Of a DNA stretch of 64,000 bases, positions 13,116 through 24,312 are shown piece after piece. Source of the DNA: Halichoerus grypus (lineage: Eukaryota; Chordata; Mammalia; Carnivora; Phocidae); contig NC_135723.1 of the NCBI RefSeq assembly GCF_964656455.1, positions 102,377,283 to 102,441,282 of the forward strand. The letters run 5' to 3'. The position numbers were made by a program, and so were the translations under genes. Every line of letters begins with the position of its first letter. Positions within the stretch are counted from its first letter, which is position 1. Under the pieces are notes generated by a model. That model was not told the origin of the DNA. It was given only the letters and a program-made list of their open reading frames with translations, and ran no database searches.

Positions 13116-13935
13116 ACACAGGTTTAGTACTTTTCCCATTCATTAATCTCTTTCAAACATTTAGCAGGTGTCTTCTCAGTTTTTTCATTTTTTTAAAAAA
13201 ATTACTGTGCTCTATATTTTTAAATTTTGGAAAAGTTAGTGTCATAATGGTAGTGCCCAGCAAACCAATCTGTAACTCTAATGCGATTCCAGTTTTGAGT
13301 TCTCTCAATGCGAAATGGGGCTGTATCTCTTCATTTTTAAGTGTTTCTTCTATCTTTAGGGGAACGTGATCGTTTTCTTCATATAGGAGTAAACAATATG
13401 TAGGATTGGTATTTAAGTCTTTGTTACTATTTCCAGTACAAACTCATATCTTTGTCATATTCTAACTGAATGTATTTGCTAAGACAACATTGACTTTTGT
13501 ACATTTATTTTGTAATTGGCCATATACTGAACTGACTTAGACCATGACTAATCGGTTTTCAGTTGGTTCACTTTAGTGTTCTTGCTATACATTTATCATT
13601 TTTACTTCTCTTCTGCAAAATTTATACTTCAGTCTTTTTACATTAACCCTTTCTTTAGTAGTATTAATGGTATATGGCTAGAAATACTAGTTAAAAATAT
13701 TAACCTAAGTATATGAGCAATTACATATCAGTATAAATATGAACAGTGAAAGGATGTAAACAGTGTGAACTAATTCACAAAATAACATTTCTGATGACAA
13801 AAACACTTTATATAAAAATGTTCACATCACATACAGACTTTTTTTATTATTTTATTATTATAATATTATTTATTATTTTAAGTACAAAATACTGCATCAC
13901 CAGTGCTCTGATGGTGCAGAAGATGATGCTTTGTC
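13116..13935. other. AT-rich sequence, no gene recognised
   Basis: AT-rich with short T and A runs, including TTATT repeats near 13840-13880. I recognise no element or gene. Confidence 0.5.
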
Positions 13936-13953
13936 AAAAATCACAAGTCCTGG

Positions 13954-14143
13954 GGGGCGCCTGGGTGGCTCAGTTGGTTGGGCAACTGCCTTCCGCTTGG
14001 GTGGTGATCCCGGAGTCCTGGGATCGAGTCCCATGTCAGGGTCCCGGCTTGGTGGGGAGCCTGCTTCTTCCTCTGACCCTCTTCCTTCTCATGCTGTTTC
14101 TCTCTCTCTCTCTCAAATAAATAAATAAATAAAATCTTAAAAA
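13954..14143 (+). mobile_element. Can-SINE
   Basis: A complete plus-strand SINE with head 'gcgcctgggtggctcagttgg', B-box-like 'gggatcgagtccc', CT-repeat middle and 'aaataaataaataaataaaatctt' tail. The target-site duplication is about 18 bp, aaaaatcacaagtcctgg at 13936-13953 and aaaaatcacaagtgctgg at 14144-14161, with one mismatch. A 124-codon frame running through it is incidental. Confidence 0.96.
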
Positions 14144-14360
14144 AAAAATCACAAGTGCTGGTAAGGCATTGTGTCATAGCTGAGTTGCCATGGTTTTGTG
14201 TTTAGTGTTTTTGTAAATGTCAACATAAAATGATGTTATGTGTGCTGTCTTAGATTCAGCCCAATAAGGAACATACTTTGTACCAACCCTTTTACTATCC
14301 TGAAATAAAATTCATAGATAATAAAGCTACCTACGTACATAATTTAAAAAAATCAATATA

Positions 14361-14528
14361 GGGACACCTGGTGGCTCAGTTGGTTAAGTGTCTGCTTTTG
14401 GCTCTTGATCCCAGGGTCCTGGGATCAAGCACCATGTCGGGCTCCCTGCTTCTCCCTCTCCTCCCTGCTCATGCTTTCTCTCGTTATCTCTGTCTGTTCC
14501 TCTCAAATAAATAAATAAAATCTTTAAA
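14361..14528 (+). mobile_element. Can-SINE, shortened
   Basis: A plus-strand SINE with a small deletion in the tRNA-like region ('tggctcttgatccc' lacks the usual 'caggtcat'). The target-site duplication of about 14 bp is aaaaaatcaatata upstream (ending 14360) and aaaaaatcagtata downstream (14530-14543). It lies only about 200 bp beyond another SINE in the same orientation. Confidence 0.93.
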
Positions 14529-14543
14529 AAAAAAATCAGTATA

Positions 14544-15642
14544 ACCACCTGTCCCCAATGTGACAGACAAATAAAAGGATATTAATATGTATTCTCAATG
14601 GAAATGATTTGGCACAACCTTTCCTGAATACATAATAAAGTAGTCAGATGTTTATTATCTACCTGTGGTGAATAACATTGGATTTAGGAGAAACGAGATA
14701 ATCAGAAACTATTCTTCACAAGAAGCACGTGAAAATAAAAGGCACAGGTTCAGGTGGATGCTAGAGTAAACAGTAATGCTATGATACATAATAACAAGTG
14801 GGGATTATTTGTATTGATAAGACAAAGAAGAAAATTACCTTAATTGAGGTGGAGATAGCCCACTTTGGAAAATTATAAACTGTTGAAGTGGAAGTAATGA
14901 GGAAGTGTTTTCACAGAGGAGCTGGGGCTTATTTACGATTGTAATGTCAACATAATTGCCTTTGTTATGACATGGGGGGGCTAGTGACGATTATCATTGA
15001 AAATATATTTACTATTAGGAAATTCTAAAAGTACAGGTGTGCATCCAGTTCTCTAGAACTTAAAAAGATCTTAGAGACAGTATACAATAGTCTTCAAAGA
15101 TTAACTGGAAAAAAGTGATAATATAGGAGCCTAGAGAGAATTTGTGTGCAGACCCCTGCAGCTATTATCTGAGTGGGATGGGAAAAATAACGGCTAACCA
15201 CAAAACAGATAAATAATTTCAGTAGCTAATTTTCAAAAAATAATTTCTATCAGTGTGCTCTATCATTTTTAAGATGTGTAAAGTTGGCAATAATATGAAA
15301 TATAAAAAAACCACATTATTCATGAAATTTAGTAAGATCTTTGCCTTTCATGTGACTTCATCAGTGTAATCATATTTGGTTCGAAGTCCCCCAAAGGGAG
15401 TCTCATATCTTGATTACATCATTGCAATTGGGTCCGTAAGCTTTTGCCCAGCATTTCCTTTTTGCACTTTCCTACTAATTATGACACTGCAAATTTTGCA
15501 ATATGCTGAGTTAGATGGAGTGAATAAATTATTCCACTGCTCAAGCCAGTATCTTTTCTGTTTAATCACCTCTGTCCACAGTAATGTTCTCTCAAATATT
15601 TGTACGTTGATGCAACTTCTTGTAAAACATTTCCAAGATAAT
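14544..15642. other. AT-rich unique sequence
   Basis: No repeat family or gene is recognised. A 110-codon plus-strand frame at 15376-15708 overlaps the following LTR and shows no familiar protein features. Confidence 0.5.
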
Positions 15643-15644
15643 TG

Positions 15645-16010
15645 TGTAGTCATCTCAGTCTATTTGGGCTGCTGTAACAAAAAGTACCGTAGACCGAGTG
15701 ACTTGTAAACAACAGAAATTTATTTCTCACAATTCTGGAAGCTGGGAAGTCAAAGGTCAAGGTACCAGTGGATTTGGTGTCTGATGAGGGACAGCTTCTT
15801 TGTTCACAGAAGGTTGTCGCTGTGTCCCATGGCAGGAAGGGAGAGGGAACCTTGTAGGGTCTCTTTTATAGTGGCACTGATCCCATTCACAGGGGCTCCA
15901 CCCTCATGACCTCATCGCCTCCCAAAGCCTCCACATCCCAACACCATCACCTTGGGGATTAGGTTTCAATATGTGAATTTGGGGAGACATGATCAATTCA
16001 GTCCATAGCA
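15645..16010 (-). mobile_element. MLT1-type solo LTR (ERVL-MaLR)
   Basis: An antisense mammalian MaLR LTR. On the plus strand it reads 'tttgggctgctgtaacaaaaagtacc', 'acaacagaaatttatttctcac', 'ggtcaaggtaccagtggatttgg', 'ggggctccaccctcatgacctcat' and ends 'cagtccatagca', the antisense of the family's 5' end. The whole LTR is present with no internal retroviral sequence beside it, so it is a solo LTR. It carries no coding sequence. Confidence 0.88.
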
Positions 16011-18357
16011 ATACTGAAGTATTGACAATATATTATCTACAGTAGATCTTACCTGCTGAGGCATTTGAAATTCACAGGGGATGTGGGACAATTTCATTTT
16101 GTAGGATTAGCCCACCAATTGTAGAATGGCTAACATAATTCTCACCAGTGTATTGAAAGCTAGTAGCATCCCTAATCAGAAGTACTCTCACAGGTTTTCA
16201 GAACACTCTGATCAGAGAGCCACTGTGGTTACTAATCCTGGCGAGCACAGAGTAGAAGGTGAGTAGGAAGGAGACTACCTGAGACCCCACTCCCCATCCA
16301 CACAGGGCACTGGCTGGAGCAGTGTGGTTTTCCTGGTGGTGACCTCAGCATATTTCAGTGGGTGAGGGGATTGTGACCCAGGTTGTACCTTTCAATTAAG
16401 TAATGAAGCTTAGTAGTCTGGAAAACAAAACAAAACTTTAACCTAGGAATATCCCTCACCATAAATTAGGACCCTTAGCTTAGACAGAGACTCAAGTCAA
16501 TCCAAAATGGCAAGCTGCTGTTCTTGAAAAGTCTGGGCAACAATATTAAGGGACCCATCCCACAACCTTCTCCCTATACCCTGAGGAATGTCCCTAGGGA
16601 TCACCAGATGAAAGTGACATCTCATTATTCTCATTATTTTCTTCAACATTTTAATCTGACCTGGACTGCCCAGGAAAATTTTTATTATTTGTTTTGGATG
16701 GCAACACAGTCAAGTATCTGCTAATTCTAATGGAAAATCATTAGGAGAATGACCCCAGGGATAGCCAGTGTCTCCTTAGATAATTTAACGGGAAAGAATT
16801 GTGGAAACACACACACACACCCCACATGGTGCCATAAGATCTGCTTTAATCTGCCTAGAAAGAATATAAATCAAATTAGAAATATGTGGTAGACAGACAT
16901 GTAGGAAAAATTCTAGAAGCCTTGCTTTTAAGTCAGTTTTTATTGGTCTTATCAAGTCTAACACAAAAACGATTTATTACTAAAGTCAAGCCAAAAGCAC
17001 TGTTAAAGCTCCTTTTTTTAAAAAACAGATAAATTTGAAAAACTAGAATCATTAGGACAAAAACACGAAAAAACAATGTACACGTTTAAATGATCTACTT
17101 TAGCTTTGTTATATTTAGGAATGCTTCATTTGCTTTAAGCAGAGAAGGCAAGCATTATTCAGCAACAGGCTGGAACAGTTAGCTCTCTGGAAGAAAATCA
17201 ATTTACAAGTTGTATAACATGCACACATAATATTAAGTTCCAGATATATTAGGAAAAAAGTCATACAGAATTATAATAAAAATAGTGAATGAAAAATATA
17301 TCCTAGGCTTGAAAGTAAAGAAAAATGTCTCAAAGAACACTGAGAGCTTTGAATTCATAATTTTTTTTAAATCCACAACAACAGAAAACAAAGCATAAAA
17401 AATATTTAGAGCAAATGCAGCAGAAATTTCATCAAACTAATGACTAAAGAAATGGAAGTTTTAATTGATGCCAGTTTAACAAGAATTATTGAAATGAGAA
17501 CAATCAATGCTGGTGGCATTGAGTACCTGCATATATATATATATATATCTATATGTGTATATAGCTATATACATACATGTGACAAAATTTACAGTTTTGT
17601 AAATGTGTATGAGGTGAACAAAAGATTGAAATAGTATTTTTTGTGAGATCTATATAATACACATGTACCATTTCTATATATATGACAACAATTGTAAATA
17701 GCTTTTTCTCCAGTGCTCTTTTCATTCTTCTTGAGGTGTCAAAGACACATAGTAACATCAGCACTCAGCCTGTGGGGGACCATGTCCTTCATAGAATGCT
17801 GGAGCAGAATTAGCAAGATACATGGAAGACCTTTTGCAGAGACATTGGGAATTGCTGCATTTCTGAGGACACTTTTCTGTGTGTGTGTGTGTATAGATAT
17901 CTACATATAGATACAGATCGGTCTTCCTAGTGATTGGAACATAATAAAAGCTCAGAAACATTTGTCATTATTTATGTATTTCTGAACTTTATTTGATGTA
18001 CTTTGCAATATTTGTGCCTAGATCTGATTTTGAGATTTTTTATTAGCTTAATGTTTTGAAGTAGCTTTTTGTGTTTTTTATCATTGTAACTCTCCTCAAA
18101 GTGAAGAGTCATGAGGACCATCAAATTATGATGTATTCATTTATCATAACTTTTGGGAGATGACCTTCGTCATTGTGATGTTGGGAGACACTCTCTTACT
18201 TTTGGACTGTGTGGGATTCCGTCACGCTATGATAAATATAGTCTTCCAAATTTGAGGGCTGTAATCTAAATGCATAGTCTCACGGTAACAAGAAGGTGAA
18301 GAGTGAATGATGTTAGGTGGGTGTTTCTTCATAAACGCTCTTGAGAACCTCAGTAAA
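16011..18357. repeat. AT-rich unique DNA with microsatellites
   Basis: No gene is recognised. It holds a short (CA)n near 16809-16823, a degenerate (AT)n/(GTAT)n cluster at about 17530-17575 and a (GT)n at about 17879-17893. The rest is AT-rich sequence without a recognisable element. Confidence 0.6.
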
Positions 18358-18369
18358 CCTTAGGCCAAC

Positions 18370-18589
18370 GAGGGGCACCTGGGTGGCTCAGTCGATTAAG
18401 CATCAAACTCTTGCTTTTGGCTCAGGTCATGATCTCAGGGTTGTGGGATCGAGCTCCACATTGGGTTCCCCACTCAGTGGGGAGTCTGCTTGAGATTCTC
18501 TCTCCTGCTCTGCCCCTCCTCCAACTCATGCGCACACACACTCTCTCTCTCAAATACATAAATAAATCTTAAAAAAAAAAAGAAGAATG
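18370..18589 (+). mobile_element. Can-SINE, older subtype
   Basis: A plus-strand SINE whose head reads 'cagtcgattaagcatcaaactcttgcttttggctcagg', unlike the 'gcgtctgccttcggctc' type of its neighbours, so it belongs to a different and probably older subfamily. The target-site duplication ccttaggccaac lies at 18358-18369 and 18590-18601. Confidence 0.94.
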
Positions 18590-18807
18590 CCTTAGGCCAA
18601 CAAATGCTTAATGCCAGCTGCTTGCTGAGTCCGTGCTGACATGTGTCAGCAGGACACGTTCACGAAGTCTTCCCGGAGCTCTGCAGCTTGGGGAGATGGG
18701 CTGTAGGCGCAACAGCAAGGGGTTGCTCCGAAGGATGTAGACTAAGTGAATGAAAGAAGATTGAAAGTGTTACCTGTTATATAAATTTTTATAAAAGGTG
18801 GTACATT

Positions 18808-19003
18808 GGGGCGCCTGGGTGGCTCAGTCGTTAAGCGTCTGCCTTCGGCTCAGGTCATGATCCCAGAGTCCTGGGATCGAGCCCCACATCGGGCTCCCTG
18901 CTCCGCGGGAAGCCTGCTTCTCCCTCTCCCACTCCCCCTGCTTGTGTTCCTTCTCTCGCTGTGTCTCTCTCTGTCAAATAAATAAAATATTAAAAAAAAA
19001 AAA
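18808..19003 (+). mobile_element. Can-SINE, young caniform type
   Basis: A nearly canonical plus-strand SINE ('ggggcgcctgggtggctcag', 'gggatcgagccccacatcgg', 'ctgtcaaataaataaaat') with an unbroken A tail of about 17 bases. The target-site duplication is aaaaggtggtacatt at 18793-18807 and aaaaagtggtacatt at 19004-19018. The intact body and long pure tail suggest a recent insertion. Confidence 0.96.
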
Positions 19004-19184
19004 AAAAAGTGGTACATTAACACAAAAGTGTGCATTGAAATCCAGAGAACTCTTGAGTCAGCTTCTGGCCTCAGGCTGCCCATGGTTTATGGAAGGTTCT
19101 CCTGACTCCTTTTCTCCAGTACTTTTTTCTTACTTTCTGAAGCTCTCACACATCTAGCATGTCACTTTATTTTCAAAAAAAAAT

Positions 19185-19330
19185 TCTATTAGGGAGGAAG
19201 GGCAGGTATTGATCTCCTCGTCTCTAAAACGGGGGAAATGCATGGAAAATTTAAGCCACCTGCCTGAGGTCACATAGTTCGTGGCGGCAATGCTGACAGG
19301 CTGGCTCTCATCCAGCTGGGGTTCAGAAAG
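19185..19330 (-). repeat. MIR SINE fragment
   Basis: Antisense MIR landmarks: 'gcaggtattgatctcc', 'ctaaaacgggggaaatgc' and 'taagccacctgcctgaggtcacatagttcgtggc'. It is diverged but collinear. Confidence 0.72.
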
Positions 19331-20065
19331 CTTTGATCTGTGGCAGGCAGCTGGGTGGGGCCACCGGAGGCCAGGTTTTGGAATGGGGCACACCAAATCC
19401 AAATGCTACCTCTGCGCGCCAGGTCACCCACCAGCACCTCTCCTTCCTCGCCTGTGACGAGGGGTAGGAACCCGCACACAGAGGTCACAGTGATGGGTTA
19501 GTGAGGCAAAAAAGAACAATGGGAAGCCCTGGGGCCAAGTTCGGGGCTCCCGGTGCCTCCTGGCGGGGAGTTCTTCGTGTAATGAGTCATCTTGGGCTTA
19601 CCTAATGGGTTTCATTGTTGGAATATCAAAATGATATTGAGGCTCTAATACAGGTCATGTTTCCAAGTAAGAATTCTATCTGTATTCCAGAAATCTGACA
19701 GAAAAGAAGAAAGAAAAGACAAGCAAACAGAAGCATTGGCTTCCGGCTGATCTCTGAAATCGGCTCGTATCCTAGCCTAGAGCATGACATCTGATTATCC
19801 CTCTCTCAGCTCGTTATTACAGCCCTTCACTCAATTATTGATGCCGGGAAATGCGCTCACATGTTCGTGCTGGTGCTGCCTACAGTTTTCCTTGCTTGTT
19901 CAGGAAGCGCACGGGGAGAGGAAATTTTAACTCCTATTTCTGAAGATGAAACCAGGTTTTGAAGTCTAAAAATTATGCTAATCATTGAATAACAACCCCC
20001 CCTTTTATCCTAAATAATCTGGAAAGAAGTATTTCTATGCGGCAGGAAATCCCACTGGCTCTGTG
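19331..20065. other. Unique sequence, no gene recognised
   Basis: No element or gene is recognised in this stretch of mixed composition. Confidence 0.5.
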
Positions 20066-20069
20066 TTCA

Positions 20070-20665
20070 AGATGCGGGCAGAATCTGACCTCTCTCATCA
20101 CAACAATTGCTTTTGTCCGGTTCAGAGCCACCAACACCTGTCACCCGGATCACTGTGATGGCCCCATGACGGGTCATCTTCCTCTCTCCCCTGTCCCTTG
20201 GTCATGCTCAGCATGGAAGGCAGACTGGTCCTGGCAGAGCAGAGTTTGGGTCCGATCCCTTGTCTGCTCCAGATCCTGCGAGGACAGAGGACCAGGGCTC
20301 TCTCTCAGAGTAACCGAGTTCTAGCAGCAGCTCCTGAGGCCCTCCGGGCCACTTGGCCTTCACCTCTCCCCTCGCCCCACTGGCTTGTTCATTCCAGACA
20401 CATAGGCTCCGTGACGTTCCCTCTACGAAGCCCGCATGCCCCAGCCGGGGATATTTGTCCACTCGTTCTCACCGGAAGCAGACTCTTGATCCAGATGTCT
20501 GTGTGCCTCACTCCCCCGCGATTTCCAATCTTTGCTCGGATGCTGACTTCTCAGGGAGGCCTTCTCTCTCTGTCCACTTGATTGGAAACCGCACTGTTCC
20601 GTGGCATTCCTGTTCCCTCTTGCCTAGCTCTGCTTGTATTATTTTTCATAATACATAATATATTT
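20070..20665 (+). repeat. L2 LINE, 3' coding-end fragment
   Basis: A long decayed LINE-2 fragment on the plus strand. It follows the family's 3' region: a 'ctctcccctcgccccactggc' patch, 'cgatttccaatctttgctcggatg', 'acttctcagggaggccttctctc', 'ccacttgattggaaaccgcac' and 'cattcctgttccctcttgcctagctctgcttg'. Open frames of 100-127 codons here are decayed LINE sequence in GC-rich context and not genes. Confidence 0.8.
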
Positions 20666-20814
20666 TTTTCAATTCTAATGCAGAGATTCTGTTCCAGATT
20701 TAATATCTCTGAAATTGGAGTGCATCTGAATCATTCCTGCTCCCAGGGAAAGCTGGGGAAGCTGGGGAGGTTGCTGTCTTCGCTTATCCATTGACAACAA
20801 AATTTACAGCAAGG

Positions 20815-21080
20815 CGGGGAGCGGGGGGAGGGAGCATGGGCACAATGGGGGAGGGGAGTGGGAGGTACAAGCTTGCAGTTACGGGACGAGTGGGTCACAG
20901 GGATGGAGGGCACAGCAGAAGGGATATAGTCTGGTGTAGTATTATGATAGCGTCGTATGGTGGCAGATGGAAGTTACACGTGCGGCGAGCATTGTGCAAG
21001 GCAGAGACTTCTCCAATCACTACGTCGTGTACTTGAAACTCACGTCAACATTGTGCGCCAACTATACCTCAACTAAAACT
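20815..21080 (+). mobile_element. L1 3' UTR insertion, plus strand
   Basis: A truncated old L1 3' end. It includes 'cgagtgggtcacagggatggagggcacagc', 'atagtctggtgtagtattatgatagc', 'ccaatcactacgtcgtgtacttgaaac' and 'gccaactatacctcaactaaaact'. An imperfect 16-bp target-site duplication flanks it (aaaatttacagcaagg at 20799-20814, aaaactgacagcaagg at 21081-21096, two mismatches). It is unusually rich in CpG for an old L1 tail. Confidence 0.8.
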
Positions 21081-21096
21081 AAAACTGACAGCAAGG

Positions 21097-22030
21097 ATGT
21101 CAGAGGCTTTTGAGAAAATCCCATGCACAATAACAAAACATTCCTCCTGGCACAGAGGGTGATAACTATGTAGGGATTAAGATGATATCAGTGTGGTCTG
21201 CATTAAAAAGTGATTTAGAAGCATCACTCTTGAATGTGAAGACGTTTCAGGAATGCCTTAACCAATTCATTTCACTGGTATTTTCCTTTTTAATGACTGG
21301 CAAGAAGGATAGATGATAATAATGTATAAATAAATCTAAACTATTATTTAAAAAAAATAAAGACGTAGGTGAAAATTAGTGTTTCAGATTTAACATGTCA
21401 CAATGTTGTTTCTTTCTCAGTGGCTTATAAAGTCATGGTCCACCTCAGTGATGTTTTAGACTTCATAAAATATACACTTACTTTCTTGATTATAATCTAT
21501 CAACCTGATCATCATTAGTGAAGAGCCTCGCATATTAGTAAGCCTCAGGAAAGAATAGCAGATGGGTACTGTTGCTGTTGGAACACAGACGTACATCCAC
21601 ATCGGACTCCCAGAGGAAGGGGATTCCTGCGTGGGGTTTTGTGAGAGTTGTAGGGTTTGTTTGGCATGTTTTTTTCCCCTTTCGTCTAGCTGAGGCAAGA
21701 GCACGTGTTTGAGGTGTGGGAAGAATGAAGGGTTTGGTTCCTTGCAGACAGTTTTTATGACGGGAACAATAAAGTTCCTGTATGGGGGAGATGGTCCCTC
21801 CTGGCCTTTCCTGATTCCAGTCCCTACCACTAGATTCCTGCCCTGGCCCTGATGCCATGCCTAGCTCGTTTGTCCTTTGAATGCCTGTGGATTCTGTGCC
21901 CCCCATCTCCAGTGCCGCCTTCACCATCAGACTCTCTTGGAAGTGTCCTGGTGAAACGTACCTTCCAAGCACTTTACCGCCTGTAACAAAGTGTAAATTG
22001 TGCATTTACTCATTGGTGGTTTACTTCTTT
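21097..22030. other. Unique sequence, no gene recognised
   Basis: Nothing is identified. A 156-codon minus-strand frame at 21535-22005 begins at an ATG but shows no familiar domain and low sequence complexity in places. I treat it as chance. Confidence 0.45.
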
Positions 22031-22034
22031 GGCA

Positions 22035-22140
22035 AGTACTTGTCGGGTGCCCTGTTTGGGTCAGGTATTGTTCCAGGCACTGGGAGGGCAGGGCGAACGA
22101 GGCAGAGTGTTTGTGTGACTCACGTTCCAGCTGGGTTCTG
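22035..22140 (-). repeat. L2 LINE 3' end fragment
   Basis: Antisense L2 tail: 'gggtcaggtattgttccaggcactggg' followed by 'gggcgaacgaggcagagtg' and 'tcacgttccagctggg' resembles the reverse of the L2 3' terminal region. Strongly diverged. Confidence 0.55.
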
Positions 22141-22364
22141 GGTTTCTCCAAGGGATGCAGCCTTACATATGTTTTTTAATTCCTTGCATTAATGCCTTCC
22201 ATACAAGTGATGGCTTATAAAGGCTGATGGCCTGTCTTTGTTCGTTACCTCTTTCATCATTTCTGCACAACTGCAGCAAACATGAAAATCAAGGTGCCTC
22301 TAAATTCTTTTTCTTTTTTTTAGGTTTTTGTTTTATTCATTATTTTTAGAATCCCTTGTACTAT

Positions 22365-22711
22365 CACACATTTTTTATTATTGAGGTATAATCGACAAAT
22401 CACATCGTATTAGTTTCAGGTGTACAACATAATGATTCAATATTTATACATATTACAAAATGATTACCATAAATCTAGTTAACTCTCACAACTACACCTA
22501 GATACACATTTTTTTTTCTTGCGATGAGGACTTTTAAGATCTACTCTCTTAGCGGCTTGTAATATGCACCACAGCATTATTCACTACAGTCCCTGTGCCT
22601 CATTTATCTTGTAACTGGGAGCCTGTACCTTCAGGCCCCCTGCACCCATTCCCTGCCCCCCACGGCCTGCCTCTGGGAACCACCAGTCTGTTCTCTGCAT
22701 TTATGAGCTTT
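22365..22711 (-). mobile_element. L1M 3' UTR fragment, minus strand
   Basis: The antisense L1M 3' end is clear: 'ttattgaggtataatcgacaaatc', 'gtattagtttcaggtgtacaacataatgattcaat', 'tacaaaatgattaccataaatctagtt', 'cttgtaactgggagcctgtacc' and 'ccagtctgttctctgcatttatgag'. It is 5'-truncated at about 22711. Confidence 0.88.
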
Positions 22712-24185
22712 TTTCTTTTTTTTCCTGTTTAAATCCTCTTTTCCTCAGAAAAATCTGCTTTCTACTTCTTTTTTGAACTGCCATGAGTTTTCTCTCATGG
22801 CCCTCTAGGAATGAAATTGACTGTTTTTCTTTATTATGGTGGTGTAGTGTGGGTGACGGGCACCTTAGATATGGGGGAAGCAGGACTAAAAGATGGATAA
22901 AAACAGAAATGGGAGCAAGTTTCCTTTGACCATGAATAAATACCACCATGGAAATACGATTCACCCCGATGTGCTGGGAATTAGACTTGGCCTGATTAAA
23001 TGTGATTTAGCTGAGAATTCCTATGGGCTTTTTATTTCTATCATTTTTTTTCTTTTTTTTTTTTTACCAGAAACCTTTTTCCGATTGTGGAATCCTCTTG
23101 CTCGTGTCTCATTTAGTAAGAATTGATGTCACATGTAACATTCAGGAAATTGAACGTTCTGTTAGAAATCGGAATGTACCAATATTTCTTACCTTCACAG
23201 ACAATAGAAGGACAGCTTAAAGGTCTAGACGAGCTGGCGGAATATGCACGGATGCAAGTCAATCGCATGAAAAATAAAGTGCCCAACTTAAATCCTAACT
23301 CAGCTTGCTTTCTGGAGACTTGCCACGTTTTCCTGAAAGTGTAAAGTAGGGGAAACGTTCCTTGTTTGAGGTTTTAGCTGTTTCCGGGGGCCGTCTGCGA
23401 TGATTATTCTGGAAAGGCTCCGGGCTAGAGCGTGCGTTCTCGTCTGGATGCGTCCAGCTGGGCAGCAGCTGCAGAGGGGAGTTCAGTCCCACTGCTGTGT
23501 GCCCAAGCTCACCACCCTCAGCCCCTGGCCGCTTTTCATTTCCGAATACCCTTCTTGATTCCTTCCCCGACTCAGACGGATCCTGTGGCTTGAAGGAAGC
23601 CTCTGCCTGGAAGCTGTGGGGGGAGGGGGAGTGCAAGGGAAACCTGTTAACCCCAGCAGCAGTGAGGTGGCCTGAAGTGGGGGGAAGACCAGCTGCCACC
23701 TTCGGAAGAGCAGACATCTTTCTAAACACCCATCCACCTTCTTCTCCCCTCTGAATATCAATTCTCTGCTCTCTAGAGGCTCAGAGTCTCCCTAGCCTAC
23801 CCCACCCACTGCCACCACATTTTGGCCTTTACGTAGCTCTCCCTGAGGTCCGGATACCCTCCAGCCTCGTGAATGCCTGGTGTGGGGCAGAGGCTCGCCA
23901 GCTGATGAGGAGCGCCAGCCCTTGAGCAGTCTGTAACTTTGTGAACGCTCCATGTGCTGCTCCTTCTGCTCCGTCCACTCTCTGCTCGTCTGCTGTTGAG
24001 TCCTGCTGAGGATGTATGGATGGTGGTTAGCCTTCTCGCTCGGGGAGTCATGGCTCCTGAAGACAGTGTGATAAACCTACGTGTAATGAAGTGCTGTGAG
24101 GCAGTGATTGCTGGGGCGGTGGGGGGTGCGGGGCTGCACCACGGACCTGTGTTCCAGGCTGGGAGCCGTCTCCTCCCACGGCGGT
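22712..24185. other. Mostly unique, GC rising to the right
   Basis: Contains the exon candidate described separately at 23201-23344. A strong pyrimidine tract (about 23046-23066) ends in 'accag' at 23069 and is followed about 45 bases later by 'gtaaga' at 23115, so a small splice-site-bounded segment is also possible here. From 23370 onward GC and CpG content increase without reaching a clear island. No transposon is recognised. Confidence 0.4.
23201..23344 (+). other. Candidate coding exon (unproven)
   Basis: A splice-acceptor-like sequence, 'atttcttaccttcacag', ends at 23200. It is followed by a 47-codon open segment starting ACA ATA GAA GGA CAG and ending at TAA 23342-23344. The first ~27 residues (TIEGQLKGLDELAEYARMQV, then NRMKNKV) are rich in E, K, L, Q and R, and look like helical coiled-coil protein rather than random translation. 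A weak donor-like GT follows AAA near 23279, and 'gtgtaaagtagg' lies at the end. I do not recognise the protein, and no adjoining exon could be linked with confidence. A chance open frame or an old pseudogene fragment remains possible. Confidence 0.3.
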
Positions 24186-24312
24186 GAGCTGTGCCGAGCA
24201 GGGTCACCTCTCGGAGCCACACTTTCTCATCTCCTGCAGGTATGTGCTTGCTCCTCTCCACCTTCTTCTCGGGGCTCTTGTATGGATCACATGAGTTCAG
24301 AGATGTGAGAGC
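24186..24312 (+). repeat. MIR SINE fragment
   Basis: Sense MIR landmarks: 'gtcacctctcggagccacactttctcatctcctgcaggtatg', 'ggggctcttgtatggatcacatgagttcagagatgtg' correspond to the conserved core and its 3' continuation. The element overlaps a long minus-strand open frame, which argues against that frame being a gene. Confidence 0.62.

Noticed and set aside
13746..14120. 124-codon plus-strand frame
   Set aside because: More than half of it is the body of a SINE.
21535..22005. 156-codon minus-strand frame
   Set aside because: No recognised domain, and its length is within what this GC content can yield by chance over 64 kb.
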